This document shows, piece after piece, positions 16,029 through 23,941 of a stretch of DNA of 34,707 nucleotides. The translations under genes were made by a program, and so were the position numbers. How positions within the stretch are numbered: the first letter of the stretch is position 1; each line of letters starts with the position of its first letter. This DNA is from Anaerolineae bacterium (lineage in GTDB: Bacteria; Chloroflexota; Anaerolineae; Aggregatilineales; Phototrophicaceae), in the NCBI GenBank assembly GCA_021296065.1, contig JAGWBD010000015.1:1-34707 (forward strand). The letters run 5' to 3'. Under the pieces are notes generated by a model. It was not told the DNA's origin, searched no databases, and worked only from the letters and a program-made list of their open reading frames with translations.

Positions 16029-17629
16029 GGCTCCTGTGTTGCGTCAGTTGTCACCCGGGCTTCGCGAGGGAGTGTGAAATGAAACGTCGCGCCCTTGCCG
16101 GGACGGCTGTCAACGCCGATTGTCCCGCCATGCGCTTCCACAATGGCGCGCGCCAGGTACAGCCCAAGACCGGTCCCCTGGGTACGCTGGCCCAACGCAT
16201 CGTTAACGCGGTAAAAGCGCGTAAAGATCTGTTCCTGATCTTCCGGGCCGATGCCGATTCCTTCATCCCGCACGAAGAGTGTGACGGCATCGACGGCTGC
16301 CTGACCGCCCACCTCGATTTGCCCGCCCTCCGGCGCGTACTTCACCGCATTGCCCAGCAAATTGTCCATCACACGCCGTAAACGCGCTTCGTCGGCCACA
16401 ATGACGGGGAACGCTTCCGGGAAGGCCAGGCGAAAGTCATGCCCTGTGCCCTGCATTTGAAATCGCTTGACCACTCGCGTCGCCAGCCCAACCAGGTCCA
16501 CGGGGCCCAGGTCCAGTTGCATTTTCTGGGCCTGCAACCTGCTGGCCTCCAGCAAATTGTCGATCAGGCCGGCCAGGCGGTCCGCTTCGTCCTCAATGAC
16601 CTCCAGCCCTTCCCGAAGTTCCGCCATGCCCCAGTCGGCATCTTCCCTGCGCAGTGTACCGGCATAGCCCTTGATCAGTGCGACGGGTGTCTTGAGTTCG
16701 TGGGATACGCCGGAGACAAAGGTGTTTTGCAGTTCCTGGGCCCGGCGAAAATGGGTGATGTCACGCACATTGGCGAAGATATTCGCCAACTGGCCGCCTT
16801 CCCCATGCAAGGGTACGTAGGTTATCGCAATGCTGAGCTCCTGGCCATACCGGCGCAATATGTCGCCCTCAACGGAGAGGGGGTTGGACCCGACCTGCGA
16901 GGGGCCCGGCCAGCCACCGTCCATCAATTCATGCAGGTTTCCTGGTGACACCGTGCTCCACACCAGCACCTCTTCCTCCTGCCTGCCCAGGGACTCAGCC
17001 TCACTCCAGCCTGTCATGCCTGCCAGCGCGGGGTTAAGTTGCAGGACCTGCCGTTCGGCATCCAGAATCATGACGCCATCGGCGCTGTGAGCGACAAAGG
17101 CGTTCAGGCGCTGCCTCTCACGATCGATGTTTTCGTAAAGTCTGGCATTGTGCACAGCGATGGCGGCATGATCGGCAAAACTTCGCAGGATTTGCCGGTC
17201 ATCGACAGTAATGGCGGCGGGGTAATCGCGAAATACGATCAGGATGCCGACGGGCTCGTCGGCAATCACAAGCGGCATGGGAAAGAGCTGGCGCATGCGC
17301 GGGTCGATTTCCGCCGTCATGCGCTGCAGTGTCCCCTCCAGATCATGGTAGTCCAGTCCCTGCTGGATGCCGGTGACGAGTTCCTGCAACTGGCTTTCCA
17401 GGCGGGGAATTCGATCACCATCGATGTTCAGCGTGGCGTGAATGCGATAGGCGCCGGTGTCCGCATTTCGCAGCGCGACCAGGCCCGGGCCCTCGCCGCC
17501 CACCATGGTGACGGATGCCTTGAGCACCAGGCGCAGCACCTCCGCCAGGTCCAGGCGCGAGGTCATCGCCCGGATAATTTCCAGCAGCAGGTCCCGTTGG
17601 CGAACGCGATAATCAGGTATCAGGAGCAT
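16025..17629 (-). CDS. Cytoplasmic sensor histidine kinase (GAF-PAS-HisKA-HATPase)
   Basis: 534 aa. Order: a GAF domain (about 15-165), a PAS domain (about 172-290, DGVMILDAERQVLQLNPAL), HisKA with the phospho-acceptor His310 in SGVSHELKTPVALIKGY, and HATPase_c with the N box NLLGNAVKYAPEGG, G1 DEGIGIGPED, F box FTRFYRV and G2 TGTGLGLYLA. All catalytic boxes look intact. There is no transmembrane segment, so the signal is probably sensed in the cytoplasm. No response regulator gene is adjacent, so it is an orphan kinase within this window. A strong promoter ends 6 bp before the ATG and no Shine-Dalgarno is present, predicting a leaderless message. The CpXC gene overlaps its stop. Confidence 0.93.
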   Translation of the reverse strand: MLLIPDYRVRQRDLLLEIIRAMTSRLDLAEVLRLVLKASVTMVGGEGPGLVALRNADTGAYRIHATLNIDGDRIPRLESQLQELVTGIQQGLDYHDLEGTLQRMTAEIDPRMRQLFPMPLVIADEPVGILIVFRDYPAAITVDDRQILRSFADHAAIAVHNARLYENIDRERQRLNAFVAHSADGVMILDAERQVLQLNPALAGMTGWSEAESLGRQEEEVLVWSTVSPGNLHELMDGGWPGPSQVGSNPLSVEGDILRRYGQELSIAITYVPLHGEGGQLANIFANVRDITHFRRAQELQNTFVSGVSHELKTPVALIKGYAGTLRREDADWGMAELREGLEVIEDEADRLAGLIDNLLEASRLQAQKMQLDLGPVDLVGLATRVVKRFQMQGTGHDFRLAFPEAFPVIVADEARLRRVMDNLLGNAVKYAPEGGQIEVGGQAAVDAVTLFVRDEGIGIGPEDQEQIFTRFYRVNDALGQRTQGTGLGLYLARAIVEAHGGTIGVDSRPGKGATFHFTLPREARVTTDATQEP

Positions 17630-17635
17630 GCCTGA

Positions 17636-17663
17636 ATTGTAACGGCCGCCGGCCGAGTCTCAA
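17636..17663 (-). promoter_or_regulatory. Promoter of the histidine kinase-CpXC operon (leaderless)
   Basis: On the minus strand TTGAGA (17658-17663), 16 bp spacer, TACAAT (17636-17641). Only 6 bp separate the -10 box from ATG 17629, so transcription should begin at or next to the A of the start codon. Confidence 0.65.
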
Positions 17664-17679
17664 GCGTCCACATTTAACG

Positions 17680-17707
17680 CTGACGCTCCGGGCATCTGTG
17701 CTAACAT
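17680..17707 (+). promoter_or_regulatory. Promoter of the GT-C glycosyltransferase gene
   Basis: CTGACG (17680-17685), 16 bp spacer, TAACAT (17702-17707) preceded by TGC (extended -10). Start near 17714. It lies back-to-back with the histidine kinase promoter, with only 16 bp between the two -35 boxes. Confidence 0.45.
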
Positions 17708-17747
17708 TGCGGCCGATGTCAACCTTCCTGCAGCGGCAGCATCGCCC

Positions 17748-19259
17748 GTGAAACCGGCGCCCCTTGCCTTGCGCGGCCATCCCTGGCTGCTTGCCCTGCC
17801 GCTGCTGTTGCTGGCGATGTTTTTCGCCACAAGCCAGCTGGACAACCGTGCTTTTCAGGAAGACGAACTGGCGACGTTGCGCCTGGCCGGCAGCGGACAG
17901 CGGCAACCACTCCCTTTCGCCGACTTCCAGGCCATGCTGGTCGAACGATCTGCCGAACAGGCCTTTGGCTGGCCGTTGCTGGTGTCGCTCTGGGTCCGGA
18001 TCGCCGGCTGGAGCGAGCCTGCCGTTCGTATCCTGCCGCTGCTCGCCGGCATGCTGGCCCTGGCCTGGACCTGGCGTCTGGGGCGTGATCTGTCTCATCA
18101 TTCCCTTGGCCTGCTGGCTCTCCTGATGCTGGCGACCTCGGCCTTTTTCATTGGTTTCATGTGGTACGCCCGTGCCTTCACGATGCTGGCGCTGTGTTCG
18201 ACCCTGCTGCTGTGGTGTTACTGGCGCATCTGCTTCCATGATCGCGCCGCCAGACCCGTCCATTTTGCGGGGCTGCTGCTGGCGGCTACCGCTCTTGCCT
18301 ACCTGCACTATTTCTCTGTTACGGTGATCGCGGCCGTCGCGCTCTTTCACCTGATTTCCGGCCGTGACCATCGCCACTTCCGCTGGCCCCTGGCGATGTT
18401 TGCCATCGCCGCCCTGCTGGCCACAATGCAACTGCCAACTTTTTTTACCGGGCTGGAGGAAAGCCTGGTTGACGAAAATCTGAAGCTGGATGTCCTTGGC
18501 GCAGCGGCAGTGCTGACGACTTTCCTGCGATTTCTTGTAAACCGGACCCTGGAGATTCCGCTCGCGGCCGGCTGGCTGCTGCTGGCGACCCTGATCGGCA
18601 CGCTGGTATGGTGGTTTCGCCGCAAGCATGAAACAGGATCAATTCCACTCAGATTTCTGACAATGGTGTACGCCATGGCGTTTCTGCTGGTCCTGATCGC
18701 CAACGAATTCGCACAAGTCATTACTCCTGGCAGAATTCGCTACCTGATGCCTCTCTGGCCCCTGACGGCGATTTTGCTTGCCTGGTTCGTCCGAAAGCAA
18801 AGGACCTGGCGCTTCCGCGTTGCCGAGTGGGTACTGGTCGCAATGATTGTCACGGGTCTCCATGCGATCAATCACCCTTTCCTGAAATACAGCTTCGGCA
18901 ATTCCGCCTACCGCGACCGCATGCACGTCATTCAGCGGGAAATTGTGTCCGCAGGCAGGGAAGGAGACGTATTGCTGGCTGGTGAATTCGACAAGGACTT
19001 AACCTGGTCTCTGGTTCTGGAATTCTATCTGCAGGCCCTGCCCCTGCCTGTCACTTATGTCGATGCCGGAGGTGCAGAAAGCTGGCTGGCCAGCGCCAGG
19101 GCGCATTCCCGCTTCTGGCTCTTGCAGACTTCACATGACAGTGAAGTCTACGTGGCGCTGGCTTCTTCCCTGGTGAAAGATGCCTACGTTTGTGAAAGCA
19201 GGGACCTGCGCGCCGTCGCGACACTGGAGTTGTACGCATGGTCTGACGACGACTGTTAG
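17748..19259 (+). CDS. Multi-pass membrane glycosyltransferase-like protein (GT-C fold, GT39/ArnT type)
   Basis: 503 aa with roughly ten to twelve hydrophobic helices over the first ~400 residues and a soluble C-terminal part (about 400-503). The acidic motif in the first extracytoplasmic loop, FQEDELATLRLAG near residue 36, is the typical catalytic position in GT-C enzymes, which use lipid-linked sugars on the outer face of the membrane. FMWYARAFTML in the middle is the 'R.Y....' pattern of this family. The acceptor cannot be predicted. The GTG start at 17748 lacks a strong Shine-Dalgarno. The gene is divergent from the histidine kinase and convergent with the ROK gene (35 bp between stops). 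Confidence 0.8.
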   Translation: MKPAPLALRGHPWLLALPLLLLAMFFATSQLDNRAFQEDELATLRLAGSGQRQPLPFADFQAMLVERSAEQAFGWPLLVSLWVRIAGWSEPAVRILPLLAGMLALAWTWRLGRDLSHHSLGLLALLMLATSAFFIGFMWYARAFTMLALCSTLLLWCYWRICFHDRAARPVHFAGLLLAATALAYLHYFSVTVIAAVALFHLISGRDHRHFRWPLAMFAIAALLATMQLPTFFTGLEESLVDENLKLDVLGAAAVLTTFLRFLVNRTLEIPLAAGWLLLATLIGTLVWWFRRKHETGSIPLRFLTMVYAMAFLLVLIANEFAQVITPGRIRYLMPLWPLTAILLAWFVRKQRTWRFRVAEWVLVAMIVTGLHAINHPFLKYSFGNSAYRDRMHVIQREIVSAGREGDVLLAGEFDKDLTWSLVLEFYLQALPLPVTYVDAGGAESWLASARAHSRFWLLQTSHDSEVYVALASSLVKDAYVCESRDLRAVATLELYAWSDDDC

Positions 19260-19294
19260 ACCGACCATTCACTTGACCGCCGCCTGTGGCAAAT

Positions 19295-20242
19295 TCAGTC
19301 CTGCTTCCTCACGCCATAGTCACTGCGCAGCAACGCCGCGGCCCCCACCAGACTGACGTCCACGCCCAGCGCAGCCAGTTCGATGCGCAACTCCCGCGTG
19401 TAACCCTCGTAGATCACCTCGCGTCGCACGACCTCGCGCATGGGCCGGAGCAAGGGCTCTCCGATCTGGCTCAGGCCGCCGCCAATGACCACGATTTCCG
19501 GGTTGAAGAGATGCAGCAGGCTGGTCAACGCCAGGCCGATCAGACGGCCGGCGCGGCTGACCAACGCCAGCGCCAGAGGATCCCCCCGCTGCGCCGCCTG
19601 CCCCACCAACGCAGCATCGACCTGACGCATATCCCCGTCAGACATCTCTCGCAACAGACTCTTCTCGCCGGCGGCGAGGCGTAATCTGGCCTGCCGGGCG
19701 AGCGCCGGGCCCGCGGCTTCCAGTTCCAGCCGCGTGGCCACGTCGTTTTCCAGCAACATCATGCTTCCCACTTCCGTCGCCAAACCGGAACGTCCCAGCA
19801 GCATGCGCCCGTCGCAAAGTATGCCTGCGCCAATTCCCGTGCTGAGCGTGAGGTAGATGGCGTGACGACAGCCCCGCGCCGCGCCCTGCGCCACTTCCGC
19901 CAGCAGGGCGACGTTGGCATCCTTGCCCAGCCGGACCGGTACGGCAAAACGTCGCTCCAGCAGGCCCGCCAGTGGCACGCGCTGCCAGTCAGGCAAATTG
20001 GGCGGCGCCAGCACGATGCCCAGGTAAGGGTCCAACGGCCCTGGCGACGAAACACCGATGCCCAGAACGTCAATTTCCGGCGGCCAAACCGAAGTGATGA
20101 GATCCTCGATGCGGCCCAGCACGGCGGCCTTTCCTTCTGACGCCCCGGTAGGGGTCTCCCGCCGCTGCAGGACATTCAGGCCTTCATCCAGACAAGCCGC
20201 CCGGATGCGCGTCCCGCCCAGATCTACCGCGATTATTCTCAA
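19295..20242 (-). CDS. ROK-family protein (putative sugar kinase) lacking the zinc motif
   Basis: 315 aa. Phosphate-binding N-terminus IIAVDLGGTRIRAACLD, catalytic region GKDANVALLAE, the adenosine segment YLTLSTGIGAGILCDG and the C-terminal VVIGGGLSQ mark the ROK family (glucokinases, N-acetylsugar kinases and repressors). No DNA-binding helix-turn-helix is present, so an enzyme is more likely. The family signature C-x-C-G-x-x-G-C, which binds zinc, is absent: the corresponding segment (LATEVGSMMLLENDVATRLE) has no Cys, and the His of the usual E-I-G-H is Ser. TTG 20242 is chosen because AGGAGG lies 5 bp upstream; GTG 20260 is the alternative. Divergent from mutS. Confidence 0.82.
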   Translation of the reverse strand: MRIIAVDLGGTRIRAACLDEGLNVLQRRETPTGASEGKAAVLGRIEDLITSVWPPEIDVLGIGVSSPGPLDPYLGIVLAPPNLPDWQRVPLAGLLERRFAVPVRLGKDANVALLAEVAQGAARGCRHAIYLTLSTGIGAGILCDGRMLLGRSGLATEVGSMMLLENDVATRLELEAAGPALARQARLRLAAGEKSLLREMSDGDMRQVDAALVGQAAQRGDPLALALVSRAGRLIGLALTSLLHLFNPEIVVIGGGLSQIGEPLLRPMREVVRREVIYEGYTRELRIELAALGVDVSLVGAAALLRSDYGVRKQD

Positions 20243-20272
20243 CCTGCCCTCCTGCGGCACCTGGGGGTGCTG

Positions 20273-20290
20273 AACGCCGCTTGTGGCGTT
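20273..20290. repeat. Inverted repeat overlapping the mutS -35 box
   Basis: AACGCC-GCTTGT-GGCGTT: 6 bp arms with a 6 bp centre, covering all of the -35 hexamer TTGTGG of the mutS promoter. This position suits a repressor operator acting on mutS and perhaps on the divergent ROK gene. Confidence 0.5.
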
Positions 20291-20309
20291 ACGAAGCGAC
20301 GGCTACAAT
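20281..20309 (+). promoter_or_regulatory. Promoter of mutS
   Basis: TTGTGG (20281-20286), an ideal 17 bp spacer and TACAAT (20304-20309). Start near 20316, leaving a ~20 nt leader before ATG 20337 and ruling out the longer frame that opens at 20283. Confidence 0.65.
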
Positions 20310-20336
20310 GATTCACTGGCGAACACGGGAACCACC

Positions 20337-22970
20337 ATGGCCAGAATCACGCCCCTGCGACAACAATACCTGGACATCAAGGCCGAATATCCCGATTGTA
20401 TCCTTTTCTTCAGCCTGGGCGATTTCTACGAGACCTTTGACGACGATGCGGAAGTCGCCGCCCGCGTGCTGGACCTGACCCTGACCAGCCGCCCGGTCAG
20501 CCCGGGCAAGGACGACACCCGCATACCGATGGCCGGTGTGCCGCACCATGCGCTGGAAAACTACATCGCCCGTCTCATTGAACAGGGTTACCACGTCGCC
20601 ATCTGTGACCAGGTGGGGGAGGCACCCGCCAGGGGCATCATCGAAAGACGGGTCTCACGCGTCATTACGCCCGGCACGGTTGTTGAGGACGCCTTGCTGG
20701 CCGAGGACCGACCCAACTATCTGCTGGCGCTGTGGCCCGACGGCAATGCGGACAGCGGCGAGTGGCGCGCCGCCGGCCTCGCCTGGGTCGACATCAGCAC
20801 CGGCGAGTTTGCGGCGACCGCACTGGCGGGCGAACACTGTGCCCTGCAGGTGCTCGAGGAACTTGCGCGCCTGACACCTCGTGAATTGCTGCTGCCCGAG
20901 AGCTGGGCGCAGCGGGGCGTCTCCTTGCCGGCGGACATACACTTGAGTCCCTTGCCGGACTGGCGTTTTGAGCACAGCGGCGCGGAACAGGCGCTTTGCA
21001 GCCAGTTCGCCGTGACAACCCTGGCCGGTTTCGGTTTGCAGGACAAGCCGCAGGCCGTCTGCGCCGCGGGCGCGATTCTGCATTACCTGCGCAAGACCCG
21101 CCGTGAGAGTCTGGCCCGGCTGACGGGCATCCGCGTCTACGACACAGCATCGTTCATGGTGCTGGATACCTTCACCCGCCGCAATCTGGAACTGACCGGG
21201 TCGCTGCGGGACGGGGACAGCAGCGGCAGCCTGCTGCAGGTGCTGGACCGCACGGTGACCGCCATGGGCGCAAGACGACTGCGCCAATGGGTCAACCAGC
21301 CTCTGCTGCAGCCGGAACGCATTCGGGCGCGGCTGGACGCGGTAGAGACCCTGAGCGACGACGCCGCATTGCGCGACGACCTGCAAGGCAACCTGCGCCA
21401 GGTCGCGGATATGGAACGCCTCGCCAACCGCCTGATGATTGGCCGCGCCGGGCCGCGCGATCTGCTGGCCCTGCGCAGCAGTCTTCTGGCCGTGCCGCGC
21501 CTGCAGATTCTCATTCGCGACCTGCCGCCACTGCATCCCCTGGCGGAACGCCTGGACGCCTGCGAGGAAGCCGCCGAAGAGATTTCGCGCGCCATACGCG
21601 AGGACACGCCCGCCACCCTTAATGCCATCGGCGTCATTCTGCCAGGTTATTCCGAAGAACTGGATTCTGTGATGCAGGCCACCCGTGCAGCCCGCGACTG
21701 GATCGCCGCGCTTGAGCAGGGCGAACGGGAACGGACCAGTATTCCTCGTCTGAAAGTCGGTTACAACAAGGTGTTCGGCTACTACCTCGAAATCAGCAAG
21801 GCCTGGGAAGCCAGTGTGCCGCCGGAATACATTCGCAAACAGACCCTGGTTAACGCCGAACGCTATATCACGCCCGAACTGAAAGAGTACGAGGCGAAAG
21901 TGCTTAGCGCCGAGGAACAGATCCTCGCGTTGGAGCGGCGACTGTATGAGCAGCTTTGCCAGCAACTGGCGACCTTCGCGCCGCGCCTGACCGGTACGGC
22001 GCGCGCCATCGCCCATCTCGACTCCTTTCTCTCCCTGGCCGAAGTCGCCGTTCGGGAAGGCTACTGCCGACCGCAGATCCGTGAAGACGGAGAGTTGCAC
22101 ATCATCGCAGGGCGGCACCCGGTAGTGGAACGCAGGTTGCAGCGGGGGCTACGCTTTACGCCCAATGACTGTTCCTTTGAAGACGAGAGTCGCATCCACA
22201 TCATTACCGGCCCCAACATGTCGGGCAAATCGACCTACATCCGCCAGGTCGCGCTGATTACCCTGTTGGCGCAGATCGGCAGTTTCGTACCGGCCGACGA
22301 AGCCGCCATCGGTCTGGTGGACCGCATCTTCGCGCGCATTGGCGCCCAGGACGAAATCCATGCCGGCCACAGCACGTTCATGGTCGAAATGGTCGAGACC
22401 GCCCGCATCCTGGCAGGCAGCAGCGACAGAAGCCTGATCATCCTCGATGAAGTCGGCCGCGGCACCTCCACCTGGGATGGTCTCGCTATCGCGCGGGCCG
22501 TCATTGAGTACATCCACAACAGTCCCCAACTGAACTGCCGCACGCTCTTCGCCACGCATTATCATGAATTGACTGCCCTGCCGTACTTTCTGCCGCGCAC
22601 CCGCAATTTCAACGTCGCCGTCGCCGAACAGGGGGAGGACATCGTCTTCCTGCATCAGGTCGTGCCTGGCGGCGCGGACCGCAGCTATGGCGTGCACGTC
22701 GCGCGCATCGCCGGGTTGCCCCGGCCGGTCGTTCATCGCGCCAATGAACTGTTGCGACAACTGGAAGCAGGGGACAGCGCTGCATCGCAGAACGGGCAGG
22801 AAACCACAGCGACCCCTGAATCCCCGGCGATGGAACCGGCGCTGCCCGGTACCTTGCAGCAGGCCCTGCTCGATCTGAGCGTTGACGAACTCAGTCCGCT
22901 GGAAGCATTGACCACACTGTACGATCTGAAACATCAGGCTGAAGAAGAGAGTGGAGAGGCTGCCCCGTGA
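20337..22970 (+). CDS. mutS: DNA mismatch repair protein MutS
   Basis: 877 aa, typical MutS length. It recognises base-base mismatches and small loops and recruits MutL with ATP. Domain I contains the mismatch-probing motif as LGDFYETFDDDA (F and E present). The core and clamp domains follow. The ATPase has Walker A GPNMSGKSTYIR (G625), Walker B LIILDEVGRGTSTWDG and the THYHEL switch. The C-terminus carries a linker and the end helix seen in full-length MutS. ATG 20337 fits the mapped promoter and a GGGA upstream. No mutL is present in the window. The next gene overlaps its stop codon. Confidence 0.97.
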   Translation: MARITPLRQQYLDIKAEYPDCILFFSLGDFYETFDDDAEVAARVLDLTLTSRPVSPGKDDTRIPMAGVPHHALENYIARLIEQGYHVAICDQVGEAPARGIIERRVSRVITPGTVVEDALLAEDRPNYLLALWPDGNADSGEWRAAGLAWVDISTGEFAATALAGEHCALQVLEELARLTPRELLLPESWAQRGVSLPADIHLSPLPDWRFEHSGAEQALCSQFAVTTLAGFGLQDKPQAVCAAGAILHYLRKTRRESLARLTGIRVYDTASFMVLDTFTRRNLELTGSLRDGDSSGSLLQVLDRTVTAMGARRLRQWVNQPLLQPERIRARLDAVETLSDDAALRDDLQGNLRQVADMERLANRLMIGRAGPRDLLALRSSLLAVPRLQILIRDLPPLHPLAERLDACEEAAEEISRAIREDTPATLNAIGVILPGYSEELDSVMQATRAARDWIAALEQGERERTSIPRLKVGYNKVFGYYLEISKAWEASVPPEYIRKQTLVNAERYITPELKEYEAKVLSAEEQILALERRLYEQLCQQLATFAPRLTGTARAIAHLDSFLSLAEVAVREGYCRPQIREDGELHIIAGRHPVVERRLQRGLRFTPNDCSFEDESRIHIITGPNMSGKSTYIRQVALITLLAQIGSFVPADEAAIGLVDRIFARIGAQDEIHAGHSTFMVEMVETARILAGSSDRSLIILDEVGRGTSTWDGLAIARAVIEYIHNSPQLNCRTLFATHYHELTALPYFLPRTRNFNVAVAEQGEDIVFLHQVVPGGADRSYGVHVARIAGLPRPVVHRANELLRQLEAGDSAASQNGQETTATPESPAMEPALPGTLQQALLDLSVDELSPLEALTTLYDLKHQAEEESGEAAP

Positions 22971-23848
22971 TGGACCACGATACCTGCTCGGGACGTGCAA
23001 TGGACGCAGGCGACAGCCTGGTCGGTTCCGCGCCCCAACGTCGCATCTGGCTCCTGCTGGAAGTGGATGCGCCCTGGGGGCCGCAGGCGCTGGCGGACAG
23101 CGACCTGCCGCCGGCCGTGCGCCAGCATATCGAAGACTGGCTGTCGGCGACGCCTGACGCCGGCATTCTCTTCATTCGACAGCCGGATGCCCCGGCCGGC
23201 CGGCGTCTCTTCATGGCCGTCGGCGATGCCGGCGCCCCGGCGCTTTACGCCCTGACCCTTGAGCGCTACGAGGACCTCTTGTCTCTGGATCTGAGCGGCC
23301 TTGCAGAAGATCGGCAGCCGGAGTTACGTGACCGCCAGCCACTTTTTCTGGTATGCACCCACGGCAAAAGAGATCAGTGCTGCGCCCTTGCCGGCATGCC
23401 CATGTTTGCGGCCCTGCGCGAGCGGGTCGGCCAACGCGCCTGGCGTTGCTCCCACATTGGCGGCCACCGCTTTGCGCCGACCATGGTCTTCCTGCCCGAG
23501 GGCCTGTGTTACGGTCGTATGCCGCTGGAAGCGCTGGACGACGTGCTCAACCGGCACGCAGCGGGCCAGCTGGAGCCGCGCTGGCTGCGCGGGCGCTCCG
23601 CCTGGCCGCAACCTGCCCAGGCCGCCGCCACCTTGCTGCGCCTGCGCGAAGGTGTCAGGGAAATCGACGGTCTGGAATTGCTGGACCTGCAGAATGGTGC
23701 TGAGGCCAGCTGGGTCGCTACCTTTCGAGTTGCCGGAGAGGCAAGGCAAGTCCACCTGCAGCGCTGTACGGGTGACGCGACCTACCGTTCCAGTTGTGTT
23801 GGCGACAAGGTCGCAGCCCCGGTCAGCTGGGAGTTGCTTCAGGCCTGA
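22970..23848 (+). CDS. Sucrase/ferredoxin-like family protein
   Basis: 292 aa. Signature motifs are CTHGKRDQCC (about 125-134) and CSHIGGHRFAPTMVFLPEG (about 160-178), the two conserved Cys/His clusters of the sucrase/ferredoxin-like (thioredoxin-like [2Fe-2S]) family. The Cys residues suit Fe-S binding; biochemical function of bacterial members is not well defined. ATG 22970 overlaps the mutS TGA by one base (TGATG), so translation is coupled; GTG 22967 is an alternative, and GGAGAGG lies upstream. Co-transcription with mutS is likely but a functional link is not implied. The 93 bp after its stop hold no gene. Confidence 0.82.
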   Translation: MDHDTCSGRAMDAGDSLVGSAPQRRIWLLLEVDAPWGPQALADSDLPPAVRQHIEDWLSATPDAGILFIRQPDAPAGRRLFMAVGDAGAPALYALTLERYEDLLSLDLSGLAEDRQPELRDRQPLFLVCTHGKRDQCCALAGMPMFAALRERVGQRAWRCSHIGGHRFAPTMVFLPEGLCYGRMPLEALDDVLNRHAAGQLEPRWLRGRSAWPQPAQAAATLLRLREGVREIDGLELLDLQNGAEASWVATFRVAGEARQVHLQRCTGDATYRSSCVGDKVAAPVSWELLQA

Positions 23849-23941
23849 TCAGTTGCCACGAGCCGGTTCCTTTGGCCTGTTTGGGGCCATAGACCTTCGC
23901 CGCACGCTCGGTCAGGACCAATTGCACGCGCGCAATGCTCT

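Noticed and set aside
19279-19290. Third copy of the mutS/fmt repeat core (GCCGCCTGTGGC)
   Set aside because: It is not palindromic and lies between two convergent gene ends, where an operator is not expected; probably chance.
20655-22118. Long minus-strand open frame (487 aa) inside mutS
   Set aside because: Antisense shadow of mutS; no family resemblance and no ribosome-binding site.
23921-23936. Hairpin ATTGC...GCAAT between the sucrase/ferredoxin-like and DUF1385 gene ends
   Set aside because: A short stem is possible on the minus strand, but there is no T tract in either direction, so I do not call a terminator.
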